The position numbers and the translations under genes are program-made. Below the pieces are notes generated by a model. The model saw only the letters and a list, made by a program, of their open reading frames with translations, searched no databases and had not been told where the DNA came from. Shown here piece after piece: positions 21,343-35,600 of a DNA stretch of 64,000 bases (positions are counted from its first letter, which is position 1; every line of letters begins with the position of its first letter). This DNA comes from Micromussa lordhowensis (lineage: Eukaryota; Cnidaria; Anthozoa; Scleractinia; Lobophylliidae): contig OZ026599.1 of NCBI GenBank assembly GCA_964020085.1, positions 38,651,637 through 38,715,636 of the forward strand. Reading direction: 5' to 3'.

Positions 21343-24300
21343 ATGGCGTCTAAATCGAGTGTTAGAGTTGCCGTGTCAGTGAGACCCTTGAATGAGAGGG
21401 AACGGGAAAATGGTGAGGAACGGGTGGTGTGGACACGAAGCGATGAAGTTCGAGTGCTCAATCCAGAAAGCAGGAAAGAGAAAGTATTTAAATTTGATCA
21501 CACGGTGAGTAATAATACATCCACTCGAGGTCTTCTCTTCTCAGAGCGCATCTTGGATATTGAATATTTATCTCATAGTCTCTACTTGTCGCTTGCTGAG
21601 CAAGCTACTGATTTTCATTATCGACAGAAATCTTTTCGGTGAATGACAAAAATATCGTTTTGAGTCATTTACCAAAGTGGTAATTTTATCGACTAATTAT
21701 TCTGGTGTAATTTTATTCATGATACAGTTCTGTAGCGAACCGACAGAAGACAGCGAACCGGACACGCAGGTAAGATTTAAAGCTTTAAAATATTGGATCT
21801 CGCATTCTTTTCATTTCAGACAATACAACAACATTTATATCACGGTCGAGGAAAAGGTAGTTTCTTTCAGCAATTCCCAGTGTTTTCATTGTGGTCTGAT
21901 CTATAAATAAATTAGCGTCTACTCTGAGGGCAGATAGCACTGAATGGCGGTTAAAGTGATCTTGTCATAACTACAGAAACGATAATGAATTTGGTGATGT
22001 AGTGACGAAATAAATATTGTTCTGTTCCAGTGGTGTTTTTCATAAGTTGGGCTATTTTTCGGTTTAGCTAAAGGTGTGGACCGGATATGACAGTTTTGCC
22101 AAAGAATGGAAGATGTGTACGGGCGGATGTTTCATGCTGTTTATTGTTTTTCCTGTGTTCCATTGAGCGGTGATAAGCGAGTTTTCGAAAACTACAGTAC
22201 GTCGAATAATAATAAAAAGAAAATGAGCGGAATGGTTGTAAAATATAAGCTTATACTTGTGCATTTGTGTGAGTAATATTGTATGTGTGGAAAATAGGCA
22301 TTTTCTGTGAAATACCCGGCAAAATACATCTGCAGGATTATACTGTTCCTATACCAACATCCTTTCAAATCATCGTTTAAAAATTTTCTTTATAACAAAA
22401 TGTTATATGATCTGTCCTCTGACCTTTCAAGTATGTTACAATTTGCATATGAGTATTGCACACCCAAGGGATCAAGGGGGGAGGGGGTGGAAGGTAGTCC
22501 TTTATGTGGACCATGTACAATGTAGGTATGTGCGGCTCCAAAGGGTATGGTTTCTTACATGTAGCTATTTTGGTGAAGAACAGGGTATCAATTTTGGCCA
22601 TTCTGGTCTCAAATGCGGTGGTCATGGCAAGATAATTTCCTTTCTGGATTAAAGAGCATGATTGTACAAAGCTGTAGCTATTGGAAAAAAGTTTTCCAAG
22701 AACGGAGAGGTCACCAAGAATTGCCAGAAAGCAAAGTTTCTGTTTCTTCCTTGCAAAAGGTGCAAAGATCATTACCGTTAATTGCAATCTTGTACAAAAA
22801 GGAATTTGTAGGCAAATGTCTACGGAAAAATTTAAATTGGAAATAATAAGTTTGATACTTTTTGTGATGTTCTTGTTAGCTGAAATGTGTTTTTTTTTCC
22901 AATCTATTTCTTCCTCATCAAGGTCGCAATGTCTGTGCCATTTTGTTTGGGAAGCTCTTGGTTTTTCACTCTTTGCTGCAACAAGATTTCTATATCTTAA
23001 ATTGCTGGGTTTCTTCGTTTTTAGGAAAGTTTTAATGAAAGATTCAACCTCAACATTTTCCAGACTCAATATTCTCCTTGAATCTCTTCCTTATTGTCTT
23101 CAACGTTGCAATAATCCCACTGAAAGCGAGTAGGCAGCCTTTACAATGATATTTAAAAACTCTGCATAAGAGAGGAAACAGGTCTCATTTTTTATAAGAG
23201 ACTCAATTGTTACAGTTCCTTTTGCATGCCATTCTTGAAAATAAATAGGTTTGTGATCAATTCTTATCAGAGAGTTATTCCAGAGATGCTGTGTTTTATA
23301 ATGCTGTAAGGAAGAAATGTTATAATTTACCTCGGCCGAAATCAGCAGTGGTTTTAAGTATCTATTTTGTCTAGGTTACCCAAAACACAGCTTCCCCACT
23401 GTATCTGCCAAGTTCTAGGTCAAAGAAGAGTTTCCACTTTCCCATGTTTGATTTATCAAGATAGTTTTTGATCCAGATAGTTTTATTGAATGAGAAAAGA
23501 TAAATCATTTTGAGCTCACCATCGCTGTACTTGTTAATTATGTTTCTTTTAATCTTATCGGTTTCCCGTCCCATAGAAAATGATAGAAAGCTTCAAGAAG
23601 AAATATTTTCCTGAGCCAGTTAAAGATTTCTTTTTTGTTTTGAGACCTCTCTGAGGCCCCTTACATGTAAAGAGCTAAGCTTCAATCTCAGGAATACAGA
23701 AGATTTTTCTTTACCAAAATGTAACATATCTGTTACATACGGACGACACAGCTTAAGGTACATGGGACCTTACATTTGGTCGAAGCTCCATAAATCAATT
23801 AAAATGGCTGACTCTCTAACTGCATTTAAAAATCAAGTCAGGGCCCTCGACCTATCAAATGTTATGTCAAAAAATAACTGTGAAAACTGCAAGTTATGTA
23901 AACCTTAGTTTTTTATTAATTTTATATTGTTTGTACATAGTTTTTAGCTTAGTTTAAATAGTTTTTAAGTAAGTGTCCCCAATTAGTTTTTGCTTGTAAA
24001 AACTAGAACGATTGACACATTAATAAAGTTATCATTATTATTATTAATTCTCCAGAGATTGTGATACATACCCCTCAAAAAGCGTGACCTGTTTATGTGA
24101 GTTAAGTGGTAAGGAACCCACAGAATAAATTGGTGTGCACTTCTGTATGCAAATATGCTATTTTTAGCAAGCAAAAAACAAAGCGCTGTTTGCAACCAAA
24201 CCTGGAATTTTGGTTAAGCAAAATAACCAGAAAATTGTTTGCTTACGGGGTTAATTGCGTATGCCCGATAAAACCTAGTTTTGTTGGATGTGCATTATCA

Positions 24301-27300
24301 ATGTTACTACATGTATCTAAAGGTGAGCGGTCTGTCGACATAAGCCGTAAATAGAAATATGTTAAGCTTCAAAAGATTGAGCAAGGAAAGTAAAGAAAAT
24401 AATTGTCACCTAAATTTATTTTCCTAAATTAATCCAAGGCATTGAACAAAGAAAAATACTACAGTACATTACGGGATTTCCAGATTTCTTCCTTCGGGCA
24501 AAAGCTTACCTCTAATGAAAAGTTTATCTGGTTGAGCCTTGCTGAATGCTGCAGGAATTTTGTTTGCCTTGGCGTTCTTTTTAAAGTACATGTAGCCATT
24601 AGCCATTTTCTCCTCTGGACGATTTCTTATGGTAGGTCTTGGTACATTTTGTAGTCTCTGTCTTTGAGACATCTTCCGAGTGAAAGAAAACCTGGAACAT
24701 CCTGAACACCAAATGTAAGAAATATTATTGGCTTGATACTCGACTGGCAGTTCTGAACTTGTTGGCATAAAAGTACTGTAAGAAAGGTGTGACCAGTCAT
24801 GTGCGGCAAAGAGAGCAGCAGCATTTCTTGTTCTCCCAAACTGCCGTTGTATCTCTGAAAGAAGCATGGAAAATATTTTCTACTTATTTTCTATTTCTTA
24901 AATAAAGGGAATTTTTTAATGATGACTTTGTATGATCAACATGGTGGCAGCCTTACCCAACTAAGAAAGACACACACATTTATAATTGAATGTTAGTGCA
25001 TCAATGATGAACAACAGTAAGGCTTATATTTTTTTTCTGCAAGCTCACAACTTTCTTAGCCTGGCAGAATTGAAGGCGCTATAGTATAGTGGTAAACATT
25101 CTGCTCCCCTGTGCTGCAAAAGCTGATGCTAAGACTGTTGTGACTTCCTCTTTAAATCAATGTTGTAATCTGTTTATTTAATTCTATAAGATAAGCATTT
25201 CACCAGTAGTAAATTAGATGTAGGTTTACACCATACCTTAGTGGGGCTACTTTTGTGAAAAAACTCCAACTAGATTGAGGTTGTTATTAGCCATGTTCTG
25301 ATTGACTGGAACTGGGTACAAATATATAAAATCAGTTGATTTGAAAAACTGAGCCTGGTACCTAAAAGAGCATCTAAATGTTAATAAGTACCAAATGTCA
25401 GTGTTCTTGGTTCAAACATGGAGATGTAATTAAAAAAAGCTGTGATTGTGAGCTTATTATAGCTTAAATACATGTAAACAATAAATAAATGTCGGCTACC
25501 TGAGTAATTAGACTAGAGCAATTTATAATATTTATAATAGTTGTAGAAGTAAAGAGCTGGATTATGTGCTCCATGATCTTGACTACTCAGAGGTCCATGC
25601 TTGCTCTGACGCAATTGGCTGATGATTGCTTCCGAAGAAGCATGAAGCTCTGGTAGCAAGTAAATGTCTTAGGGTTAGGGTTTAGTACAAATTCTTACTA
25701 CAAATGTAAATGTGAGGAAGTGAGATATAAAAATGAACTAGCTATATAAGGAAAAAATATTCATTTTTTAAAAATGCAATTTTAATTCAAAAAGTTGTTT
25801 TTTTTCTTTTCAGATTTTGCAAGATGTTGGTCAGTTTGTGCTTTCATCTTGTTTTGGTGGTTATAATACTTGTGTGTTTAGTTATGGAGCTTGTGGCAGT
25901 GGTAAAAGTTTTGTTATGTATGGAACTGATAAATTTGAAGGCCTTACATCTTGGATTTGCAAGAGTCTTTTCAAAAAGGCTTCTGAATATGAAGATGACA
26001 CATCATTCAGAGCTGAAATAAGGTAAATTCCTTGATTGATTGACATCTGCTACTTTGTGATTGACTTGAACAGGTTTCAAGTTTTGGAGTTCTGTACATA
26101 AACGTTCTCTGACTTATTGCGGGCGACCAGCGGAGCCCGCAATCCTAATCTCAACATTGGTTTCAAACGCATGCGCGGCAGTTATATAGCCTTGCAGTGA
26201 TTCGAATTTAGCAAAAAAAGTCGTCCTTCCAAATATTTGTCCCTAGGGACACTAAGAACCAATGAAATGAAAGGACGTAATTTTAGCACAGGCGCTTTGA
26301 CCACGCGAGACAAACACGAAGCAGCAGTAATTTGAGCACAGGCGTTCTGACCGCTAGAAACCAACACCAAGCAGAAGACAATTCTCACCAAAGCATAGCT
26401 GTTTCACCTTCCATAGTCAATGATCTTTAATGTAGTTGAAGGGCTCAAATAATATGTAAATTTCGCCTTCTTGAAGCTAAGAATGTCAAGAATCACGTGC
26501 AGTTCATGCAGAAGTGGCGGTCCAGGTCGCGGTCCATAAATTGGAATGCACACAACACAATTTTATCACGTGGACGACGTCTATTTCGTCGAAGAATCAT
26601 GTGCAGCTCATGCATAGCTGGCGCGCCGTCCAATCAAAATCGAGCGCGTGAACGTTTCCTGTCCGTGTCTGTTGTTGTCGGGTATCGAAATCAATACAGT
26701 CATGTCGTTTCAGTTTTCTTAACAAACAGTTTGTGTTTTTAACAGATATAATTCCAAACAATATTGTGTATTTCTCTTTCCATTACAATTTCAAATAAAT
26801 CACTGTTCCATTACATCAAATGACCTTGACTAAAGCAATATGTCCATTTTATAATCAACAGTGTTTTTATTTACAACGTGAAAAAATAACCATTTTGTCA
26901 AACCCAACACAAAATAGAACTAGTGTATAATCAAACTGGTGTTACTGTTTCACAACGTCAGTAAAACCACTCTTAGGTCCCTTTGTCTCGTTTATGGGAA
27001 AACAATCACCCACACTATGCAACCCTTTATTGCCCTGCAAATATAAATGCCCAAAATGGAAAAAGAACACAACACCACTGCTTTACAATGAATTCGTTAA
27101 CCTCAGTGAAACAAATCATGCTTAGCCCTCGCCCGCACTTCCTAACCTGTGGTTATTACTAGTTAAATAGAACATATTTACAAACTGCTGTCTTTTGCAT
27201 GATAACATCTTTCATGCTAGACTAGCATCTTTGTGAGATAATTTGCTTTTAACAGCTGGGTTGATAAAGTGAATTGGCCACCGTAAAGAGATTCGGAAGC

Positions 27301-30300
27301 TGACGTTTCGAGCGTTAGCCCTTCGTCGGAGCCCTTTGTGATCAGTGATGCGTTATTCCCCATTTATGACAAGCTCTCTAAATAAGGTCTGCATGGGGTG
27401 ATGACATCAAACTTAAAATCAGCAACTGATTTGTTTAATGAAACACTAAAGATGTGATGTTCATTATTAAAAACGCAAGTGGGGTACAAAGACAAAATTA
27501 ATTTCCCTAAGAAAATTGAACTCATGACCTCATGACCTCATGACCATATTGGTCTGAGCTAAAGAAAGGCTTTCTTGATGTAATGAACATTTTATTGAAC
27601 ATTATGTTTTATTTCCCAGCTTAAAATTTACCATCTCGCATCATTGTACCACACATGATGACGAATTTGTCTAATTATTACATTCCCATCTGGCGATTCT
27701 ATAAAATATCGATAACCACTGCAATCATGGATGGCTTCAATTCTCAAACAACTTTCTACAGGGCTCAAATGACTGATATGATCACATGCATTCTTGACTA
27801 AATGTGTGGCGACTAAAAGTTCCTCCTCTTCAGTCACAATTTCCGACTAGTTTGCAACTAAAGTAGGGAAGAAATAAAAATTTCAATCGTTCCATGCCTT
27901 AATTACTATAGAAATTTGGACATATCTGGGCAAGTCGTGCCTAATTTACCTTTGTTTTCAGGAATGAGAGAAAGCGTGACAGTGTTGGCGGCAAAAGGTC
28001 ATATTTAACAATTAGACCCAATACAGCTGTAGCCCATGAGGCGAAGCCAAATGGGCTATTGACCCGTGGCCCTTGAGGGTGAAGGGCCTAATTGTTTTAG
28101 TATCACCCAACTAGTCAGACGGAAATGGCAATAAGAAAGTTAGCAAATGTAAGTTGAAGAAATATTTATTTGGGACTAAAACGAAAGAAAGCGTCACGCT
28201 CGATGGTGCTCGAGGACTATTGCTAATAGTCCTTGAGTAGCGTAGCCAATTAAAATGCAGGATTTGCATTAGTCCACTAGTTGGGTGATTCTTAATGCAA
28301 ATTAGTCCAAGTTAGTCCACAGCATTAAAGCTTGGAATGGAGTCTAAACAAATGAATTCCTTATGAATTGCTTTGAACCTAGATACTATTGAATAACGAT
28401 CAAAGAAATAAATTTATTTTGAAAGAACTCAAAGCAATCCATTGGCCGTGAAATACAATGTATTGGTATACATGAATTTAAGAAGCAAAATTCTTGCTTT
28501 GTTGTACTGATACGTGTGCGGTGGTAAAGCAAACCCTGCTGCAGATCACAGTTTCCATAGATTCTCATTGTCTACCACAACAACTCTCTCATACTAGTAT
28601 CATAAAATGATGCCTTGTTTATACAATCAAGGACTCAACTCAAAGCTCGTGGACCCTATTTTTCTACACTGGAATTTACATGTATATTCCGAGTCAGGAT
28701 GCAAGTGTAAATTACAATTGTAGCCTCACAACTGTAGACCCCGCTTGAATGCACGTGCATTTTTACAAATGCAAATTTGAAATTCCTAGATTGGTGGATA
28801 CCTTGACATCTCAGCGTCGTCAGGTTTCTCTTCACAGGAAGACGACATAATTTGATGCTCAAGTTGGACTCTTGTACAAGTTTTATTAAATTTGATTCTT
28901 ACCATCTTTTACATGGTAGCACTACACCTGTAATTACAAGTTAGACACATGTAACAAAATTTCTGAAACTTGTTTCATCTGTGCTTGTAATTACAATGGT
29001 CCAACTTGTAGATTACAAATGTAGAAGTTTTATTAAATTGACCCCAGCTTTCTGCAGTCATCAGCAGTGTTTTCAGTTCTTTTTTGCTTTCACACTGTTG
29101 TCAGTCCCCTCTGGAAATCCCAAATCTGAAACCCCTGCATGCTTCGGAATTCCAGTTGTAAGTACTCCCCATGCATTCGGAATTCCATTTCAAAGAACCT
29201 CTTCCCCTTACCCGCAGAATTCCAAAAAGCCCTCCATGAAATGGGTATGGATATTTTCTGGAATCACTCATTTTGCCTCATTTTAGTGCATGCATACTTT
29301 GCTCCATATAAGGTTCTGAAGCTTACCAATAATTTAAATGCTTAATTTTACTTTTCTAGTTTTCTGGAAATACACAAAGAATTTGTTAAGGATTTACTGG
29401 GAAGGAGAAGAAACTGGCAGGACTCATTAAGAGGTGTGTCATACTGAGCGCTACTATTAAACATTGCCTTATTCTTATTCTTTCACTAATCTGCCATTGA
29501 CCATACAAGCCTAAGAGGAAACCCAAAATACACAGTTATTACTGACTCTATCTAGAATTTCTTTTTAAGCCATAATTATGTGTATACAGTGATATAATTA
29601 AGTTCCTCTACTTAAACCAACAGACAACAGACCTTATGTGCCTACTGGCATAAAGAGAGAGATGATGATGATGATAATGATCATAACAACAGAAATGTTT
29701 AATATAATTGTGTACCTTTTGCAATAACATGTATAATTTATCATGGTTGTTTCTGACAATAAATAATTTGAAGTTATGAACTTATAACTTCATGGTACAT
29801 AATTGTAGGGAATAAACTCAGGTGCATACAACTGTTTTAAGTTCTAACTTTCAATCAAGCTAAAAGTGTTCACAAAATTCATTGTCAGTGAAAGTATCAT
29901 GTAATATTTGGTTATGCTTATTATCTTTTCTGTTTGATGTTCCTATTATATATGTACTTGCATCACTAATAATTACTTCCTTTTCTGCTTTTTTTTAGTT
30001 CGTGAACATCGTGAACTGGGTGTGTACGTTGACAAGCTGACTAAACACATTGTTACAGATGTTAATGAAGTAATAAGCTTGATCGACAAGGGAAGGAAAA
30101 ACAGGTCAGTTGATATTCATATTTTTTTCTCCATCTTCTCAGCGGTCCGGAATCCTGAATCCTTCAATCTTATTGGCTAATTGCACGCGCTCCAGCGGTC
30201 CGTATTTTCCCATCCGGACCCCGAGTTACAGACTACTCCGAAATTTCCTTGGGCACAGTTTTTCCTAATACGGACCTCCCGGATGGCAAATAACATATAT

Positions 30301-32646
30301 ATAATAATTGAAGGGCTTCGTGCAAAAAGGGCGTATATCGCTTTTTTAGCGGATTTTTTCATTTTCTGCAGGATCAAGCTGATTTTTGGCAGACTGACTT
30401 GTGTTGACATGAAAAACATTGTTCCGTAATTGATTTTGTTGGTTTGCGCTTCGTTTTCGAGAAATAACGTATGCAAAAAACTCATGAAGCCCTTCAATTA
30501 TAAGAAATATAATTAAAATGTGCATGTAGTTGAGAAATGGAAAATATGCAGAGTGTTTCTTTTGAGGTACCTGTACATGTAGTTAACAACAAACGACTGG
30601 AAGTTTGGGAGAACAAGAAATGCTGTGAGAACACGAGCAGACAGGTGAGTGTTTCCAAAGCATTTTCAGAGCTCTCCCAAACTTCCACAAGTGTTTCCAT
30701 AACTCGATAGAAACACAGAGCATGTTTTTTTATTTCTTTAAGAAAATTCTACGACGAAGTTGCTTACTCTGATCTTCAAAAATAATGTAAATTATCTTTG
30801 CTTGTGCCATCATTACGACAACAGCTCATGCTAGCTCTAGATTTCTTTGAAGTTATAGTAACACAATTTTTAACCAATCAGGTTGCATATTTATTATTTG
30901 GGGAGGGGGAGGCTATTTTCTTACATGATGTACATGTAATAGATGGTGTGAACATATCACTTCACTTCTGGACTTGTACAATTGTTAGACTTGATTGATC
31001 TGCAATTAACTGATTTACTATCTCTCTGTTCTTCATAGATCAATATGTTCCAGGGCTTCTGATTCCTTTTCCAGTAGTTCACATACAATTTTCACCGTAA
31101 GGTTTACCCAGGTAATGAAATATAGAATAAATTCTAATTATTAGAATTCATTTTGCCATCATTTGTGGGAGGAGGAAGACCAGGTATATCGCTGAATGTT
31201 CAGGAAATTAATAATTATTCTCTTGCTTGTAAAAAATAATGCAAACCAATGTATTTCTCAATAAATAGTTACCAAATAAGAAACAGCTACATGTAAGGCC
31301 CGATAAGTTAATACAACTAAAAAGCACTGAAATATTTGTTACAATATTAAAAACTCCACAATACAGGCACGTCTTGAAGGTGACTTGCCATATGAAATGG
31401 TCAGTGTCATTCACTTTGTGGATTTGGCAGGAAGCAAGAGCATCCATAATGAGGTAAGCTTGTCAGTCTGTTAAGTTTGTGTAGAGTATTCAAATCAGGA
31501 AACATTATATGTGGATCTTTTGGCTAGTCAGTTTTTCAGGCCTAGGAAATGTGTGTAAAGTGAAGCAAACAAGTTTCATTTAAAATTTCTTTCTTTGTTT
31601 GTATCTTGTCCCTATGAAGCTCTTGAAAATCGCTGAGTGAAGTTATGTATCACATACAAATCATGATTAGTCTCTTTCCTGGATGCTTGATCTCACTCCA
31701 CTCCATACACTGAAGCTTTGGCAGTTGCATGTAATGACGCATAGGCTTAAATAGCAGTGATTAGTATTTCCCTGTTTCACATGAAGTGATTTTTGTGAAG
31801 TTGCAAGATCTCAACAACAACAGCACTTTATTACCTGTTTAGAAGTTTTATACTATTAATTAGAAAGGTGATTTTGTAACTGTTAAGGGTTACCAGCTTC
31901 CTGAAATACATGTAACTAAAAAAGCTTAAAATGTCAGGGAGCTGGTTTGAATAATGTAAATTAAATATTTACAGCGGAGGTACATCTAAGACAGTTACAC
32001 AAAAAATACATTTTACCTAAGCCATCACACACACACTCATTGATTACATTTATATGAATGCTCCAGATTTCTTTTATTTTCCTTTAACCAGCTTGATAAC
32101 TACAGTATGGAAGTTGCTGGATAACCCAAAAGTTATGAGAACTTTACAGAAAATGGAGAACTTCCAGTGGATGAACTATTATCTTTGTACATTGTAACTT
32201 TGTCTTCTTTGTCTTTTCCAGTGCAGTGACAACTGTTCTACTGCAGCTGATGCTGACAAATCACTAATGGCATTAGAAAGAGTCATGTCAACATTAGCAA
32301 GCCGAGACTCAGAGTTGGGTCCCAGTGCAGCTACTGTTCCATACAAGGACTCTGTAAGTACATGTACATGTATATCAACAGTTTCTTTTGCAAAATGCTG
32401 ACTGCAAACGTTTCCTTTGCTGCCTCTTAAGTGCACATGTTGGATGAGTGACTTTTCTCCTAATTGCCTGTTTTCGTCCTACTTTAGGCACTGACATGGA
32501 TATTGAAGGACTGTTTTGGAGGAAATTGTAAAACTTTGATGTTAGCGGCTGTGTCACCCTCTGCATCATGTCATAATGAGACACTTAACACCTTGAGGTT
32601 TGCAAACCAAGCAAAAAATATTGTCAACGTCCCCAAAATAAATGAG
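21343..32646 (+). CDS. Motor-domain exons 1-9
   Basis: Nine exons carry the full order of a kinesin motor: VAVSVRPLNERE (strand 1), P-loop GACGSGKS at residues 93-100, FLEIHKEFVKDLL, VREHRELGVYVDKL, a switch I region SFSSSSH at 207-213, switch II DLAGSKS at 241-247, DKSLMALERV, VPYKDSALTWILKDCFGG, and LNTLRFANQAKNI near 340. Order and spacing match kinesin-3 motors. Several normally invariant residues differ: the arginine of SSRSH is serine, the glutamate of DLAGSE is lysine, the conserved asparagine two residues before SSRSH is aspartate, and the first arginine of RxRP is serine. Consensus residues here are from general knowledge of the family. ATP binding may persist while hydrolysis is probably impaired. 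Confidence 0.85.
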
Positions 32647-35600
32647 GTAGGATACTGGATGTATGTAATAGGGTGAGGGTGTTTTGGGGGCGTTGCATGA
32701 ACAACATCATCTTGCATCATTCTACTGGTAGTGTCAATTGCCATAGGCAAAAATCCCTTATTGCATTTACATGTTTGGGGGAAGGGTTGGTTCAGGAAAA
32801 TATTAAATGGTGCTTTTGAACTCTCTTATTTATGATAATATCATACTGAGAGATTAACCAGTTTGTTTCTGTTAAATTTAGGCCTTAAAGATTTAAGACT
32901 AACACCAAACAAAATTTGTGAACAAGTCAAATCTCAATGTTGCAAACATAGGTAGCCTTTTTTCTGTAAAGACGTTATGTAATGTAACAGTTTTAAAAAG
33001 AGAACTGAAAGAAATCTAAGAAAAAAGTAAAGAAGTTTCGTCACACAATCTTCGGTGCATCTTGTCACACAATCTTTGGTGCATCTTGTCACACAATCTT
33101 TGGAGTCGATTATTGGAATCTCTAGGTCGATTACCAAATTCAACTTTAAAATGCAAAATGAAACAGTGCCTCAGTCGTTTAATGTTGGAATCTCTGCTGA
33201 TAAAGAGAACAATTTTCAAAACGAGTTTGTATGGAAATTGGCAACTCTTTATCCAGCAGCCACTTAACCGTGAGCTATTTTGGTACTGGTATTTCTCTTG
33301 GGCCTTTATTCTCTCTGTATCTCCCACCATTTTTCTTTTTTATTTATTTTCTATCATGTTTTAAGATCAATTTGTATATAATGTATATTCTGGTATATTG
33401 AGACCTGTCATGCTATAGGAAAGACATGCCTGGATTTTTCATTTCGTTTAACGTGAAGTAATCACCCAATCGCTTGCCCTTCTCTACAATACATGTATCT
33501 TGATCTTCATCTTTTTCAGGATTCTAATGTAAAATTGATTAAAGAACTCCAGTTGGAAATACGCAATCTTAAGGAGACATTAAAGGTATTGTGTTTTAAA
33601 TATCAACATTTTTTAATAGCTGAATTGTTCCGGGATTTATATTAGCGTTTATGTCGACGTATTGCTCAGAATTATAGGTCGAGTCTGAGTTCGATTCTGC
33701 GTTTGATTCAAAGTTATTACCAGTGAAGCAGAATGCATCCATTTCGTTCTGAAAAATGAGCTTTTTATGAACAGAGCAAAACGGATCCTCTATTGGAGAA
33801 CATCTTCACTCAAGCTACAATTCGTTTACCTTTTTATAACAATTACATTGTAAATCTCATTCGATTTTTACGTTCATGAACGAGAAAAGTATCATATTAG
33901 TACAATGCAGAAACTACATATTCAGTGTAAGAAGTCACTGTAGTATTTAACCAAACTCTAGGCTTACGTCATAGTAGTTCTATAACAAAACGTGCTAAAA
34001 ATATTTAATTTTAAATGGTTTGGAAGCTTCAACATGGAAATGTAGATCAGGTCGTATGGCGCGATCATGCACACATGTCTTGACTAATCAATTCAAGTCG
34101 CTTCCTGTCAAGAATTACCTTTGGAACATATATTGAAATTTTTTTTACGATTCTTGTTGATATAAAAACAATAACTATGGAACGAGCTTAGCACCGAACA
34201 TTTATTCGGATTTGATTCAACCACATGAAAAACAAAAAGTTTCCTACACTGCCAGAATGAAAATGCGGAGGCATACAACATTGCTATGACCAATTGGGGC
34301 TTTCGCTGCATCTTCCAACTGTGTTTCTCACAGCGTTCATTTCGATCTTATCTGTTAGCGAAGTTTTGTTGTCGATGTTTTGAGCTTACTCGCTTACTTC
34401 GAGTGTTTCGTAAGGAGAAAGCAGCAGCTGCCACAGCCAAGCAGGTGTTCTATAATCAGGCGTTTTTATCATTTCTACAAAGCCAATAACACGAGCGGTA
34501 ACGCCGCCACATTTGCTCGAGTTTTTTTTAATGAAACACAGGTATAATGGAAGTTTGAGGCAAATTATCAATGAGAAGCAACGATACATACAGCAAAGCT
34601 AAAGCGTTTATTCTGCATGTGTGCCCTTCGAAAGGAAGGAAGGTAAAGTAATTAATAAGGAGCTTGTCGTCGATGTTGACTCTTCGCAGTTTATGAACTC
34701 ACCCTCGGCTTTCTTTTATTCATAGTAAACGCCGTCTTAGATTTGTTTGAAGTTTGTTTTGACCTGCTCGTATGAATTTACTGTGTTTATCATTAGCTCG
34801 ATGCCGCTTCTACTTAAACTCTACTCGGCATAATGTCTCTCCTGTCAGGGGTCATTACCATTTGTGTGTTGTGTTTTCCAACTCTTATTGTTCGTTCACC
34901 CATATGCCGACTCAGGGTTGGTCACGTGACTAATTTTGTTGTATTATCCATTATATCATAACCTCATTTTGAAGGCGTAATTTAAATAGCTAGGCGTCAG
35001 CAAGCCTGTTCATCCTTTAAAGCTACCGACCCCGAGCGTTTATCGCTTTAAGGGAGTAAAATTTCTTTTCTGGTCTAATTTGTCTTCCGACAATGAGATT
35101 TGTTCGCATTTCAACAGGTATAGTCGTAATCAATTTCATGAAGAAGGAAACTAGAATTTTACTCCATGTATCACTATATTTCGTGTGTTGTTGCGATGAA
35201 GGTAGATTCAAAGAATATACACTGTATGTTAACATTTTCTATTGCAGAATGGCAATGTTCCTAATTCTTTAGGAGTTGATAAAGCGGAGAAAAAACTCCA
35301 AGAAAATGAAGACCTGATGAAGCGACTGACGGGCATTTGGGAAGAAAAATGGAGCAAGACTCAAAAGATCATCGAGGTAAAGTGGCCGACTAGTACATCT
35401 CTTGTCATCATGTTGTCACGGCGATGCTTTTTGTTATACTTTGTTCATTTCTAAATTGTTAATTCTGTGCTATTGTGGAACGTACTACCATCTAGTTTAA
35501 ACGGTTTGAAAAGCTGTTTAATAAAGTGAGAGAGGCTATAATTGACAAACAGACGAAAACAACTCCTTGAGGTTTTAAATGTGGCGAACATTGTAAAATT

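Larger units (their letters stand above)
26023..29359 (+). other. Intron 3 of the kinesin-PHLDB gene
   Basis: A 3.3-kb intron. It contains a GC-rich palindrome at about 26118-26141 (gcgggcgaccagcggagcccgc), a partly duplicated 40-bp motif at 26488 and 26593 (gaatca.gtgcag.tcatgca), the hammerhead-like motif at 27300-27330, and foldback elements at 28006-28291. No exon is supported: the frames before and after splice directly together, giving S-F-L-E-I-H. Confidence 0.5.
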
